From: Ilumatobacteraceae bacterium
GTDB taxonomy: Bacteria; Actinomycetota; Acidimicrobiia; Acidimicrobiales; Ilumatobacteraceae
Assembly (NCBI GenBank): GCA_033344875.1
Contig: JAWPMO010000001.1
Coordinates: 3,125,595 to 3,189,594 of the forward strand
Reading direction: 5' to 3'
DNA: 64,000 nucleotides
Within the stretch, counting starts at the first letter, position 1, and each line of letters starts with the position of its first letter. The position numbers and the translations under genes are program-made. The notes below the pieces were generated by a model that worked only from the letters and a program-made list of their open reading frames with translations, was not told the origin of the DNA and did not search any database. Below, piece after piece: positions 44,654 to 52,041 of the stretch.

Positions 44654-45427
44654 CTATCTTTGATCTTTTTGCAATCGAGGCTCGGGCCTGCCCGGGTGGA
44701 ACAGATCCGGGTCGGTGTGGCGCAAACGCCGAACGTGAGCCGCCCAACTCAGTTCGACGTACGCGCGTTCGTGCGCGGCCTTGGTCGACCGGAGATGCGC
44801 GGGCGACATCTCGTCGGCGCCGCGCTCGCTCGCCTCCAGATGCAGCCGGGCCTGCTGCTCGACGACGCAGGCGAGCACGGTGGCGCGTTCGATCGATGAC
44901 GAGGCGATCACCACCCCATGGTTCTTCATCAGGAGCACCTCGCGATCGCCGAGTGCATCCGCCACCCGCTCACCGCGGGTCCGGTTGGGGTCGATCTGGT
45001 CGCTCCAGGTGACCTGGCGCTCGTGGAGCAGCGAGGCGGTCGAGTTGTACATGCCGATCTCCTGGCCGAGCGCACACAGCACCATCACCCAGAACGAATG
45101 GGCGTGGACGACGGCGTGGACGTCGCTGCGGCGCCGATACAGCTCGATGTAGTCGGCGGCGTAGCGACGGGCGTCTCGCGAATTCGACCCGTCCGCCGAA
45201 CCATCGAGCGCGAACGCCGCCACGTCCTCTGCACGGCAGATCTCACCGAACTCGAGCGGAGAGACCCAGACGAGATCGTTGTCGTCACGTTCGCTGACGT
45301 GCTGGGCGATCCCGGTGTCGCATCCCTCCCGGGCCAACACTCGCCGAGCCATCGCCACTCGGAGCGCCGGTCGGATCGGGCGACGGGTCACCGCGGTGGA
45401 GCCGGCATCGGGATCGGGGTCCATCAC
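44654..45427 (-). CDS. Class II aldolase/adducin-domain protein
   Basis: This 257-aa class II aldolase-fold protein has zinc-ligand histidines in AVVHAHSFWVMV and a third in KNHGVVIAS, with a C-terminal helix region ending in basic residues. The N-terminal CDTGIAQHVSERD replaces the sugar-phosphate-binding GNISVR of true aldolases, as in the paralogue at 35453-36157, which points to a non-sugar substrate. The start is ATG 45424 or the GTG one codon earlier; both overlap the LivF stop. Its place directly behind a Liv importer suggests it acts on the imported compound. Confidence 0.88.
   Translation of the reverse strand: MMDPDPDAGSTAVTRRPIRPALRVAMARRVLAREGCDTGIAQHVSERDDNDLVWVSPLEFGEICRAEDVAAFALDGSADGSNSRDARRYAADYIELYRRRSDVHAVVHAHSFWVMVLCALGQEIGMYNSTASLLHERQVTWSDQIDPNRTRGERVADALGDREVLLMKNHGVVIASSSIERATVLACVVEQQARLHLEASERGADEMSPAHLRSTKAAHERAYVELSWAAHVRRLRHTDPDLFHPGRPEPRLQKDQR
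44656..44664. promoter_or_regulatory. AT-rich ATC-N3-GAT patch upstream of amidohydrolase
   Basis: ATCTTTGAT lies inside TATCTATCTTTGATCTTTTTGCAATC, at the junction of the aldolase 3' end and the 152-bp leader of the amidohydrolase gene. Recurrence of the ATC...GAT pattern suggests a promoter or operator for the amidohydrolase. Confidence 0.3.
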
Positions 45428-46173
45428 GTTCGTTCCGCCTGTGGGGTCTCGCCGTCTTCCTGGCCACGTGGCGCGTCATGGGTGTGGCCGAGATAGGCCG
45501 CCATCATTCCCTCCCGGTCCTGCATCTCCGAACTCCGACCACTCATGACGAACTCACCCCCGACCATCACGATCGCTCGGTCGGAGAGTTCGAGCGCCAC
45601 CGAGGTGCTCTGCTCGACGAGCAGCACCGGCATCGCGGCGGTCACCTCTCGGAGCGCCGCGTAGACGACCTTCGTCACGATGGGTGCCAGTCCGAGCGAT
45701 GGTTCGTCCAGCATCAAGAGTCGGGGCGCCGCGAGCAGCGCACGTCCGATCGCCACCATCTGGAGTTCGCCACCCGACAGCGACCACCCCTCGCGGTCGC
45801 GCAGCTGCCGCAATGCGGGGAAGAGGTCGTACACCTCGTCGATCGTGTGCCGAGCACGCCGACCGGCCGTGGCGGTCTGCCCGACTTGCAGGTTCTCGTG
45901 GACCGTCAACGTCGGGAAGACCCGACGTCCCTCGGGCACGTGGATCAGACCCATCCGCGCCAGGCGTTGCGCCGACGTGCGCTGGAGATCGTGCCCGTCG
46001 AAGATCACCCTGCCGCGGCTCGGCGTCAAGCGCGAGATCGCGCGCAGTGTCGAGGTCTTACCGGCGCCGTTGGGGCCCAAGAGCGCGATGCACCCACGTT
46101 CGAGATCGAGCGACACGCCGCGCACGGCGTCCACCGGGCCGTAGCTGACCGTGAGGTCGCTGATCTCCAGCAC
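45424..46173 (-). CDS. livF: Branched-chain amino acid-type (HAAT) ABC transporter ATP-binding protein LivF
   Basis: This 249-aa ATPase has Walker A GPNGAGKT at 33-40, a SLSGGELQ signature and Walker B LLMLDEPSLGLAP, the exact pattern of LivF. The GTG at 46173 lies one base after the LivG stop and is used because LEISDLTVSYG begins there. The C-terminal Asp/Glu-rich tail is longer than usual. Substrates of this family in non-model bacteria include amides, urea and aromatic or dicarboxylic acids besides amino acids, so the name records family rather than substrate. Confidence 0.92.
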   Translation of the reverse strand: MLEISDLTVSYGPVDAVRGVSLDLERGCIALLGPNGAGKTSTLRAISRLTPSRGRVIFDGHDLQRTSAQRLARMGLIHVPEGRRVFPTLTVHENLQVGQTATAGRRARHTIDEVYDLFPALRQLRDREGWSLSGGELQMVAIGRALLAAPRLLMLDEPSLGLAPIVTKVVYAALREVTAAMPVLLVEQSTSVALELSDRAIVMVGGEFVMSGRSSEMQDREGMMAAYLGHTHDAPRGQEDGETPQAERT

Positions 46174-46174
46174 G

Positions 46175-46936
46175 TCAGCCCTGCTCCGCGCGTCCGCCGA
46201 GGTACGCATCCATGACCCGATGGTCGGCGAACACCGCTGCGGGCTCGCCTTCGGCGATCTTGCGACCGAGTTCGAGCACGACGATCCGTTCACACAGCTC
46301 GGTGACGAAGTCGATCTTGTGCTCGATCACCAAGACGGCGATCCCGTCGGCGCGGACGGCCGCGATCAGAGCGGCGAGCTCGTCGGTCTCGACCTGGTTC
46401 AGGCCCGCCGCAGGCTCGTCGAGGAGGATGAGCGAGGGTTGCGCCGCCAGACCACGGGCGAACTCGAGGATTCGCTGACGTCCGTACGACAGGTCTCCGG
46501 CGGGTGCCTCGGTCCGATCGCCGAGCCCGACCCGTTCGAGCAGCGCCGCGGCCTCGGCCCATCGCTCCCGTTCGGAACCGAGCATCTCGCGTCGGAGGAC
46601 GGTCGCCCCGAGGAACCCGTTGCGATGCCGCGGTCGCATGGCGAGCAACACGTTCTCGAGACAACTCAGGTCGGCGAAGACGCGAGGCGTCTGATAGGTG
46701 CGGACGATGCCGGCCCGGTACGACGGTCCCGGGGCGCCGAGGCGGAGTTCGCTGCCGTCGACCCTGACGGTCCCGGTCGCGCTCACCATGCCGGTGACGG
46801 CATTGACCAGTGTCGTCTTTCCGGATCCGTTCGGCCCGATCAGACCGACGGTCGTGCCTCGCTCGACCTCGAACGACACGCCGTCCAAGGCGTGGACACC
46901 GCCGAACGTCACCGAGAGTTGATCGATCTCAAGCAC
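46175..46936 (-). CDS. livG: HAAT-family ABC transporter ATP-binding protein LivG
   Basis: This 253-aa ATPase has Walker A GPNGSGKT at 34-41, LSYGRQR in the signature position and Walker B LILLDEPAAGLNQ, followed by the LivG-type IVLELGRKIAEGEPAAVFAD end. The GTG at 46936 overlaps the LivM stop by 8 bp. It forms the motor dimer with LivF. Confidence 0.92.
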   Translation of the reverse strand: MLEIDQLSVTFGGVHALDGVSFEVERGTTVGLIGPNGSGKTTLVNAVTGMVSATGTVRVDGSELRLGAPGPSYRAGIVRTYQTPRVFADLSCLENVLLAMRPRHRNGFLGATVLRREMLGSERERWAEAAALLERVGLGDRTEAPAGDLSYGRQRILEFARGLAAQPSLILLDEPAAGLNQVETDELAALIAAVRADGIAVLVIEHKIDFVTELCERIVVLELGRKIAEGEPAAVFADHRVMDAYLGGRAEQG

Positions 46937-47936
46937 GTCGAGTCCAACGCTTCCAGGCTTGGCGGATGCCGATGAGACCTTCCGGGAGCAAGAGGATGGT
47001 GCCGACGAGCAGAATCGCGAACACGAGCTCTCGGTACTCGGCGAACGTGCGGAGCCACTCCGGCAGCAGGACGACGAACGCCGCCCCGATGACCGCACCC
47101 CACATGTTCCGGATACCACCGAGGATCACCATGAGGAAGATGTTCATGCCGAGCGCGACGCCGAAGGATTCCGGGCTGATGAACCCCTGGTCTGCCGCGA
47201 ACAACGCCCCGGCGGCGCCGGCGTATGCCGAGCCGAGGACGAAGGTGACGAGCCGGACCCTCAGGATCGGGACGCCGACGCTGGATGCCACCTCGGGGTG
47301 GTCGCGCATCGCGATCGCCTCCCGACGCAGCGGGGATCGCTCGACCAACGCCATCAACGCGAGCGCCACCGCAGCGCACACCAGCAGGAACCAGTACATC
47401 CGGAACTCGGTGTCGAACTCGAACCCGAAGATCGATGGCGGGTGGGGAACGGCGACCTCACCGCCGAGACCGGTGAAGGCACGCCATTCTCGAAACACGA
47501 GCAGCGCGATCTCACTCAGTCCGAGCGTCGCGATCGCGAAGTAGAAGTGGTTGGCCCGACGAACGGTCCAGGCGAACACGAGGGCCACCAGCGAGGTGAT
47601 CAGCGTCCCGATCAGCAAGCCGGGCCAGAACCCGACGCCACGTGATGCCCACACGAAGCTGTACGCGCCGAGACCGAAGAACGCGGCGTGCGAGAACGCG
47701 AACTGTCCGGAGATCCCGAACACCAGATAGAAGCCGACGGCCGCGATCGCGTACGTGATCACGAGGTTGGCGACGCTGAGGTGGTACGCGCCGCCGTAGA
47801 GGAACGGCACGATCGTCGCCGCCGCCGCCACGATCACGACCGTGCGCAGCTGATGTCGCTGCATGGTCGGGGGTCGCGCGAGCGTCGTCCCGGCGGCGGT
47901 GGTCTGCGAACTCCTGATGGGTACCGGTTCGCTCAT
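46929..47936 (-). CDS. livM: HAAT-family ABC transporter permease LivM
   Basis: This 335-aa permease has eight to ten hydrophobic segments, the FGISGQFAFSHAAFFGLGAY region and the C-terminal GGIRNMWGAVIGAAFVVLLPEWL region typical of LivM. The ATG at 47936 lies two bases downstream of the LivH stop; the longer frame into LivH is not used. It forms the transport channel with LivH. Confidence 0.93.
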   Translation of the reverse strand: MSEPVPIRSSQTTAAGTTLARPPTMQRHQLRTVVIVAAAATIVPFLYGGAYHLSVANLVITYAIAAVGFYLVFGISGQFAFSHAAFFGLGAYSFVWASRGVGFWPGLLIGTLITSLVALVFAWTVRRANHFYFAIATLGLSEIALLVFREWRAFTGLGGEVAVPHPPSIFGFEFDTEFRMYWFLLVCAAVALALMALVERSPLRREAIAMRDHPEVASSVGVPILRVRLVTFVLGSAYAGAAGALFAADQGFISPESFGVALGMNIFLMVILGGIRNMWGAVIGAAFVVLLPEWLRTFAEYRELVFAILLVGTILLLPEGLIGIRQAWKRWTRRA

Positions 47937-47938
47937 GG

Positions 47939-48814
47939 CTAGTGCCGAGTCCGTAGCTCGCTCCCGAAGAGTCCCTCGGGGCGGAGAGCGATCACCAGGA
48001 TCATCAGCGCGAAGGGATACACCTCCCGGAACTGGTAGGCGACGTACCCCGCCGCCATCTGCTCGACCACACCGATCATCAGCGCTCCAGCGACCACGCC
48101 CCCGATACGGCCGAAGCCACCGAGGATCGCCGCCGCGAAGCCGTTGAGCATCGCCACGAAGCCGAGATTCAGGTTGACGCTCGCGATCGGGGCGAACAGC
48201 ACACCGCCGAGGCCGGCGAGCGCCCCGGCGAGACCGAAGGTCAACAGCGACATGCGTGTCACCATCACACCCTGCAATCGCGCCGCCTCGTTGTCGGTGG
48301 CGAGCGCCCGGAGCTGACGTCCGAACGATGTCTTCTGGAACAACACCACCAGCGCGACCACCACGACCGACGTGACCCCCACGATCAGGACGTTCTGCAT
48401 GGGGATCCGAGCGCCGAGTAGCTCGAACGTGCGGATGCCGAGCGGACTGCGCAGATTCCTGGGTCGGGATCCCTGCCAGATGCCGATCGCCGCGCGTATC
48501 GCGAGGCCGGCACCGAGCGTCGCGATGACCACGACATGGACGGATCTGTTCCGCAGCGGAGCCGCCGTCACCCGCTCGAGCGCGACACCCACGAAGAACA
48601 TGAGGCCGATCGCCACCACGTAGGCCCACCCGGTCGCGAGGCCGTGCGTGCTCGCGGCCCAGTACGCGAAGTAGGCGCCCAGCGTCGCGAGGTCGCCTTG
48701 CGCGAAGTTGATCACGCCGGTCGCCTTGTAGATCAACACGAAGCCGAGCGCCACCAGGGCGTAGATCGCGCCGGAGGCGATGCCCGCCGAGAGGAGAGCG
48801 ACGAAACGACTCAT
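47939..48814 (-). CDS. livH: HAAT-family ABC transporter permease LivH
   Basis: This 291-aa permease has the LivH opening SGIASGAIYALVALGFVLIYKATGVINFAQGDLA, eight helices and the GFAAAILGGFGRIGGVVAGALMIGVVE loop. The ATG at 48814 overlaps a 17-codon upstream mini-ORF by ATGA (see separate entry) and no independent Shine-Dalgarno is evident directly in front of it. Confidence 0.93.
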   Translation of the reverse strand: MSRFVALLSAGIASGAIYALVALGFVLIYKATGVINFAQGDLATLGAYFAYWAASTHGLATGWAYVVAIGLMFFVGVALERVTAAPLRNRSVHVVVIATLGAGLAIRAAIGIWQGSRPRNLRSPLGIRTFELLGARIPMQNVLIVGVTSVVVVALVVLFQKTSFGRQLRALATDNEAARLQGVMVTRMSLLTFGLAGALAGLGGVLFAPIASVNLNLGFVAMLNGFAAAILGGFGRIGGVVAGALMIGVVEQMAAGYVAYQFREVYPFALMILVIALRPEGLFGSELRTRH

Positions 48815-48864
48815 CGAATCGTGACCCGTCCGGGCCGCGAGCGGGAGTTCCGGTGTCGTCGCAT
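48811..48864 (-). CDS. 17-aa Arg-rich mini-ORF coupled to livH
   Basis: Between livK and livH there is an ATG at 48864 with GAGGAG 10 bases upstream. It encodes a 17-residue Arg/Ser-rich peptide (MRRHRNSRSRPGRVTIR) whose TGA overlaps the livH ATG (ATGA). It has the best ribosome-binding site in the intergenic region, so livH may be translated by reinitiation after it. Whether the peptide is functional is unknown; it may be a translational relay or coincidence. Confidence 0.35.
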   Translation of the reverse strand: MRRHRNSRSRPGRVTIR

Positions 48865-48900
48865 GGTCGTCGCTCTCCTCGTCGGGGTGGGCCGGGTCAC

Positions 48901-50136
48901 TCAGTCGCGATAGATCGCGACCGTCTCGCTGGCTCCGTTGCCGAAGAACACGATGAACACGTCGTGGCTGAGGTTGTTGTTCTCGTCGGCGCGATAGTTC
49001 TCCTGGCACACACCGCCGTCCCATGCCGTGTTCTGCATCGCGTCGCGGATGGCCGTACCGTCCGTGCCGCCGGCTCGTTCGATCGCCATCTTGAACATGT
49101 ACACGCCGTCCCACGTGAACGCCGAGTTGGCTTCGGGGACGTAGCCGAACCGTTCTTCGAACTCGGCCGCCCAGTCGAGCACGTATTGACGCTCGTCGCC
49201 GGGCGGGTTGCACACGGCGGCACCGTAGAACTGCTCCATCGCCTCCGGTTCGGCGAGTTCCAACGAGTAGGTGAGGACGGCGCTGTCGGAGTCCATCGTG
49301 GGGATCTCCAACCCGTTCTGGACGAACTGGTTGAGCTGCAGGCCGATCGTGTTCGGGAATCCCCAGTTCAGCACTGCGTCGGCGTCCGCCATCGCGAGCA
49401 CCTGCTCGGTGAGGTCCGTCGCATCGAACGAATAGCTCCGGTCCGCCGCGATCGTTCCGCCGTTCTCGGTGATGGTCGCCTCGGCGGCATCTCGGGCTGT
49501 CTGGCCGTAGTTGTCGTTCGTGTACATCAGGCCGATGTTGCTGGCTCCGAGTTCGTCCATCAGATAACGAGCACCAGCGGACGCCTGGGCGGAGTTCTCG
49601 AGCTTGACGCGGAACGTCCAGTCGCTGCCGCCGGAGTCGATGCTGGTCTCATCGGCCGCAGAGAAGTGGATCATGGGAATCTGCGCCTCCTCGAGGAGCG
49701 GTGCCGCTGCGAGCACCTGTGAGGTGATCGCGTAACCCATCAGAATCGTCGGGTCGTCCTCGAGCGCCCGACGAAGCGCCGTCAGGCCTTGCTCGGGAGC
49801 GAAACCGGAGTCGTACGTGCGGACCTCGACCGGGTGGCCACCGATGCCGCCGGACGCGTTGATCGCCTCGACGGCCATCGCCATCGGATCCTCGAAGACC
49901 TCGGGGATCGCCGCCGATCCGGTCTGCGGGATGATCAGCCCGATCCGGACCGGTTCGTCGAGTTGCAACTCGCTGCTGGGTTCGGCCGACGGCTCCTCGG
50001 CGGTCGGCTGCGTGTCAGCAGGAGCATCGGTCCCGACGGGCTCGGCGGTCTCGGCATCATCGTCGCCGCCGCAAGCGGCGACGAGCGACATCGTGACCCC
50101 GAGCGCAAACAGCGTGCGCAGTGTGTGTGATCGCAT
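48901..50136 (-). CDS. livK: HAAT-family ABC substrate-binding lipoprotein LivK
   Basis: This 411-aa periplasmic-binding-protein type I lipoprotein has a signal peptide ending LVAAC (Cys22) and an acidic Ala/Glu/Pro linker to about residue 58. The Peripla_BP_6 domain starts at PVRIGLIIPQTGSAAIPEV and contains VRTYDSGFAPEQGLTALRRALE, and a Cys pair possibly forms a disulphide (ACNPPGD / GVCQENY). The start ATG at 50136 is followed at once by basic residues and a hydrophobic core. It heads the Liv/aldolase/amidohydrolase operon. Confidence 0.93.
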   Translation of the reverse strand: MRSHTLRTLFALGVTMSLVAACGGDDDAETAEPVGTDAPADTQPTAEEPSAEPSSELQLDEPVRIGLIIPQTGSAAIPEVFEDPMAMAVEAINASGGIGGHPVEVRTYDSGFAPEQGLTALRRALEDDPTILMGYAITSQVLAAAPLLEEAQIPMIHFSAADETSIDSGGSDWTFRVKLENSAQASAGARYLMDELGASNIGLMYTNDNYGQTARDAAEATITENGGTIAADRSYSFDATDLTEQVLAMADADAVLNWGFPNTIGLQLNQFVQNGLEIPTMDSDSAVLTYSLELAEPEAMEQFYGAAVCNPPGDERQYVLDWAAEFEERFGYVPEANSAFTWDGVYMFKMAIERAGGTDGTAIRDAMQNTAWDGGVCQENYRADENNNLSHDVFIVFFGNGASETVAIYRD

Positions 50137-50292
50137 TGATGTACCCCTTCGTGTCGTTCGGGCAACCTGCCCGACGCGTTCTCACCATGATTACTGTCTT
50201 ATAGATGATGGCGCAAATCGGGCCAGTGGGACTCCACCGACGACTCGACGGGTCGGAACTCGACCGATTCGCCTCGGACAGCCCGAGTCGGA

Positions 50293-50469
50293 TCAGTCCT
50301 TGAGGGCGACGGCGTTGGGGGTGACGTTCATCTTCGGCTCGTACTCGGCGAGCTCGACGACACGGCCCTCGCTGCGGAACATCTCGCGCAACTGGCCCCG
50401 GCACGACTCGCACGGACCGTAGAACCGCGCCTCGGTCGTGGTCTGGCAGCGGGGGCAGGTGATCTCCAC
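50293..50469 (-). CDS. Small zinc-ribbon protein
   Basis: A 58-aa protein from the GTG at 50469 (a 66-aa version from 50493 is also possible) with two Cys pairs, CPRC near residue 5 and CESC near residue 20, that make a small zinc ribbon, followed by an acidic RSEGRVVELAEYEPKMNV tail. The last residues are variable. I recall similar short ribbons as conserved hypothetical proteins in Acidimicrobiia, but no function is known. It is divergent from the propeller-like protein gene at 50545. Confidence 0.75.
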   Translation of the reverse strand: MEITCPRCQTTTEARFYGPCESCRGQLREMFRSEGRVVELAEYEPKMNVTPNAVALKD

Positions 50470-50544
50470 GTGGGCGATGGTACCGGGCGACAATCCTGTG
50501 ACAAGTGACGCACCACCGCGCTGCGTTGCCTACAGTCCACATCG

Positions 50545-51945
50545 ATGTCCGAGACGCCGACGCCCACGCCGACGGACGGCACCACGCGCTCGACGACGCC
50601 CCCGAACTACGCCGCGCGTCGGATGTTGGTCACCACCGTGGCGATCATGGCGATCGTCGCGTTCGCCGTGATCGGCTACACCGTCGTGCGCGGCGACGAC
50701 GACTCCACGGGCGGGGGCGGCGGCAGTTGGGACGAGATCGCGCTCGTCGACCGCGTTTCGGGTGACGTCGTCGTGGTCGACGGCGACGGCGATGTCGTCG
50801 ACACGATCGAGGGCCTCGGCCGGGTCACCGACGTGTACGCCATCGGCAGCCGGACGGCGCTCGTCGGAGCGACGCAGATCGTGCTCGACGGCGACGGTGA
50901 GCAGACGGTGGTGGAGATCGACCGGACCGACACCGTCACCCCGATCCGCACCCCCGGCACGCTCCACCTCGTCGTCGGCGACGCGAACGGCGGCGACGTC
51001 GCGATCGTCGACGTCATCACCGGTGAACAGCTGAACGTGGGGGAACTCGCCGAGCAGGCCGAACCACAGATCTTCTCCAACGCCCTGCTGTTCGCCGAGA
51101 CGCTTCGATGGTCCGCCGATGCGACATCGTTCGCGGTGGCCGACGCATCGAGTTTCCAGACGATCGTCGTCCGGAGCGGCTCGACCGAGGTCGCGTTCTT
51201 CGGGTCGCAGCCGGTTGCGCTGAGCGGCGATCGGGTCGTCACCAGCCAGACGATCGGCGGCCAGGCCGACATCGAACTGCTCGACTACGAACGCGACAGC
51301 AAGGCTCGCGTGCCCACGCCCATACCGGCCGGTGGCGTGATGGTCGACGATGACCTGCTGATGGTCAGCATCGACGGCGGCGTCTACCGCATCACCGGCG
51401 GCTCGACCGAGGCCGAGCGGCTCGGGCAGGTCGCCGTGCCATCCGGCGGCACCGTGGCGTCGGTGCGCCCCACGTTCGACGGCGAACGTCTCGTCGTCAC
51501 CGGCCCGGCGTTCGAGGCCGTGATCGACCTCGAGGGCCGCACGATCTTCACGACCACATTCACCGCACCCATCGACACGGTGACGCCGCACCCCGACTGG
51601 ACCTGCCTGCCGGTCGGCGGCGACGGCTCGTACCACTCGCTGGTCGCGCTCGAGTCCGGCGACCAGCTCGCCGACCTCTCGGGCGTCGACGTCGTCGGCA
51701 CGTCCGCCGACGGCTGCATCGTGTTGGGCGAACGCGCCGGCATCACCGAGTTGATCACCGCGGACGGCAACGTGTCGCTCGGTCGTGTCCGGTCAGCGGC
51801 GTTGGGGCCCGACGGTCGCACCGTCGTCCGGACGACGACGACCGGCACCACCGAGGTCGTCCGCGTCGACGACGACCTCGAACTCGGCGACCCCGTCGAA
51901 CTCACGGCGTCACCTCTGAACCCGGTCGTGGCCTTCCTGCACTAG
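50545..51945 (+). CDS. Membrane-anchored repeat (beta-propeller-like) protein, unknown function
   Basis: A 466-aa protein with a short Pro/Thr-rich cytoplasmic start, one transmembrane helix at about 29-51 (LVTTVAIMAIVAFAVIGYTVV) and a large extracytoplasmic part of alternating short strands, Asp/Gly turns and blocks of 40-60 residues (for example VYAIGSRTALVGATQIVLDGDG, GDANGGDVAIVDVITGEQLNVG) that look like propeller blades. Two cysteines (CLPVGG, GCIVLGE) may pair. No catalytic motif is visible. It probably serves as a cell-surface structural or binding protein. Confidence 0.8.
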   Translation: MSETPTPTPTDGTTRSTTPPNYAARRMLVTTVAIMAIVAFAVIGYTVVRGDDDSTGGGGGSWDEIALVDRVSGDVVVVDGDGDVVDTIEGLGRVTDVYAIGSRTALVGATQIVLDGDGEQTVVEIDRTDTVTPIRTPGTLHLVVGDANGGDVAIVDVITGEQLNVGELAEQAEPQIFSNALLFAETLRWSADATSFAVADASSFQTIVVRSGSTEVAFFGSQPVALSGDRVVTSQTIGGQADIELLDYERDSKARVPTPIPAGGVMVDDDLLMVSIDGGVYRITGGSTEAERLGQVAVPSGGTVASVRPTFDGERLVVTGPAFEAVIDLEGRTIFTTTFTAPIDTVTPHPDWTCLPVGGDGSYHSLVALESGDQLADLSGVDVVGTSADGCIVLGERAGITELITADGNVSLGRVRSAALGPDGRTVVRTTTTGTTEVVRVDDDLELGDPVELTASPLNPVVAFLH

Positions 51946-52005
51946 CAGGATGCCGAGAATCGCGGGTTGAGGGTCCCTCCACCCGACCGAAGTACTGTCG
52001 ACGGC

Positions 52006-52041
52006 ATGAGCTCCCGGCCAGCATCCACCGACACGCGGTGA
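52006..52041 (+). CDS. 11-aa mini-ORF overlapping the start of the molybdenum hydroxylase gene
   Basis: An ATG at 52006 opens an 11-residue frame (MSSRPASTDTR) whose TGA at 52039-52041 overlaps the GTG start at 52038 (GTGA). No strong ribosome-binding site is evident. It may be a translational coupling leader or chance; it is reported since the start of the next gene has no good Shine-Dalgarno of its own. Confidence 0.25.
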   Translation: MSSRPASTDTR

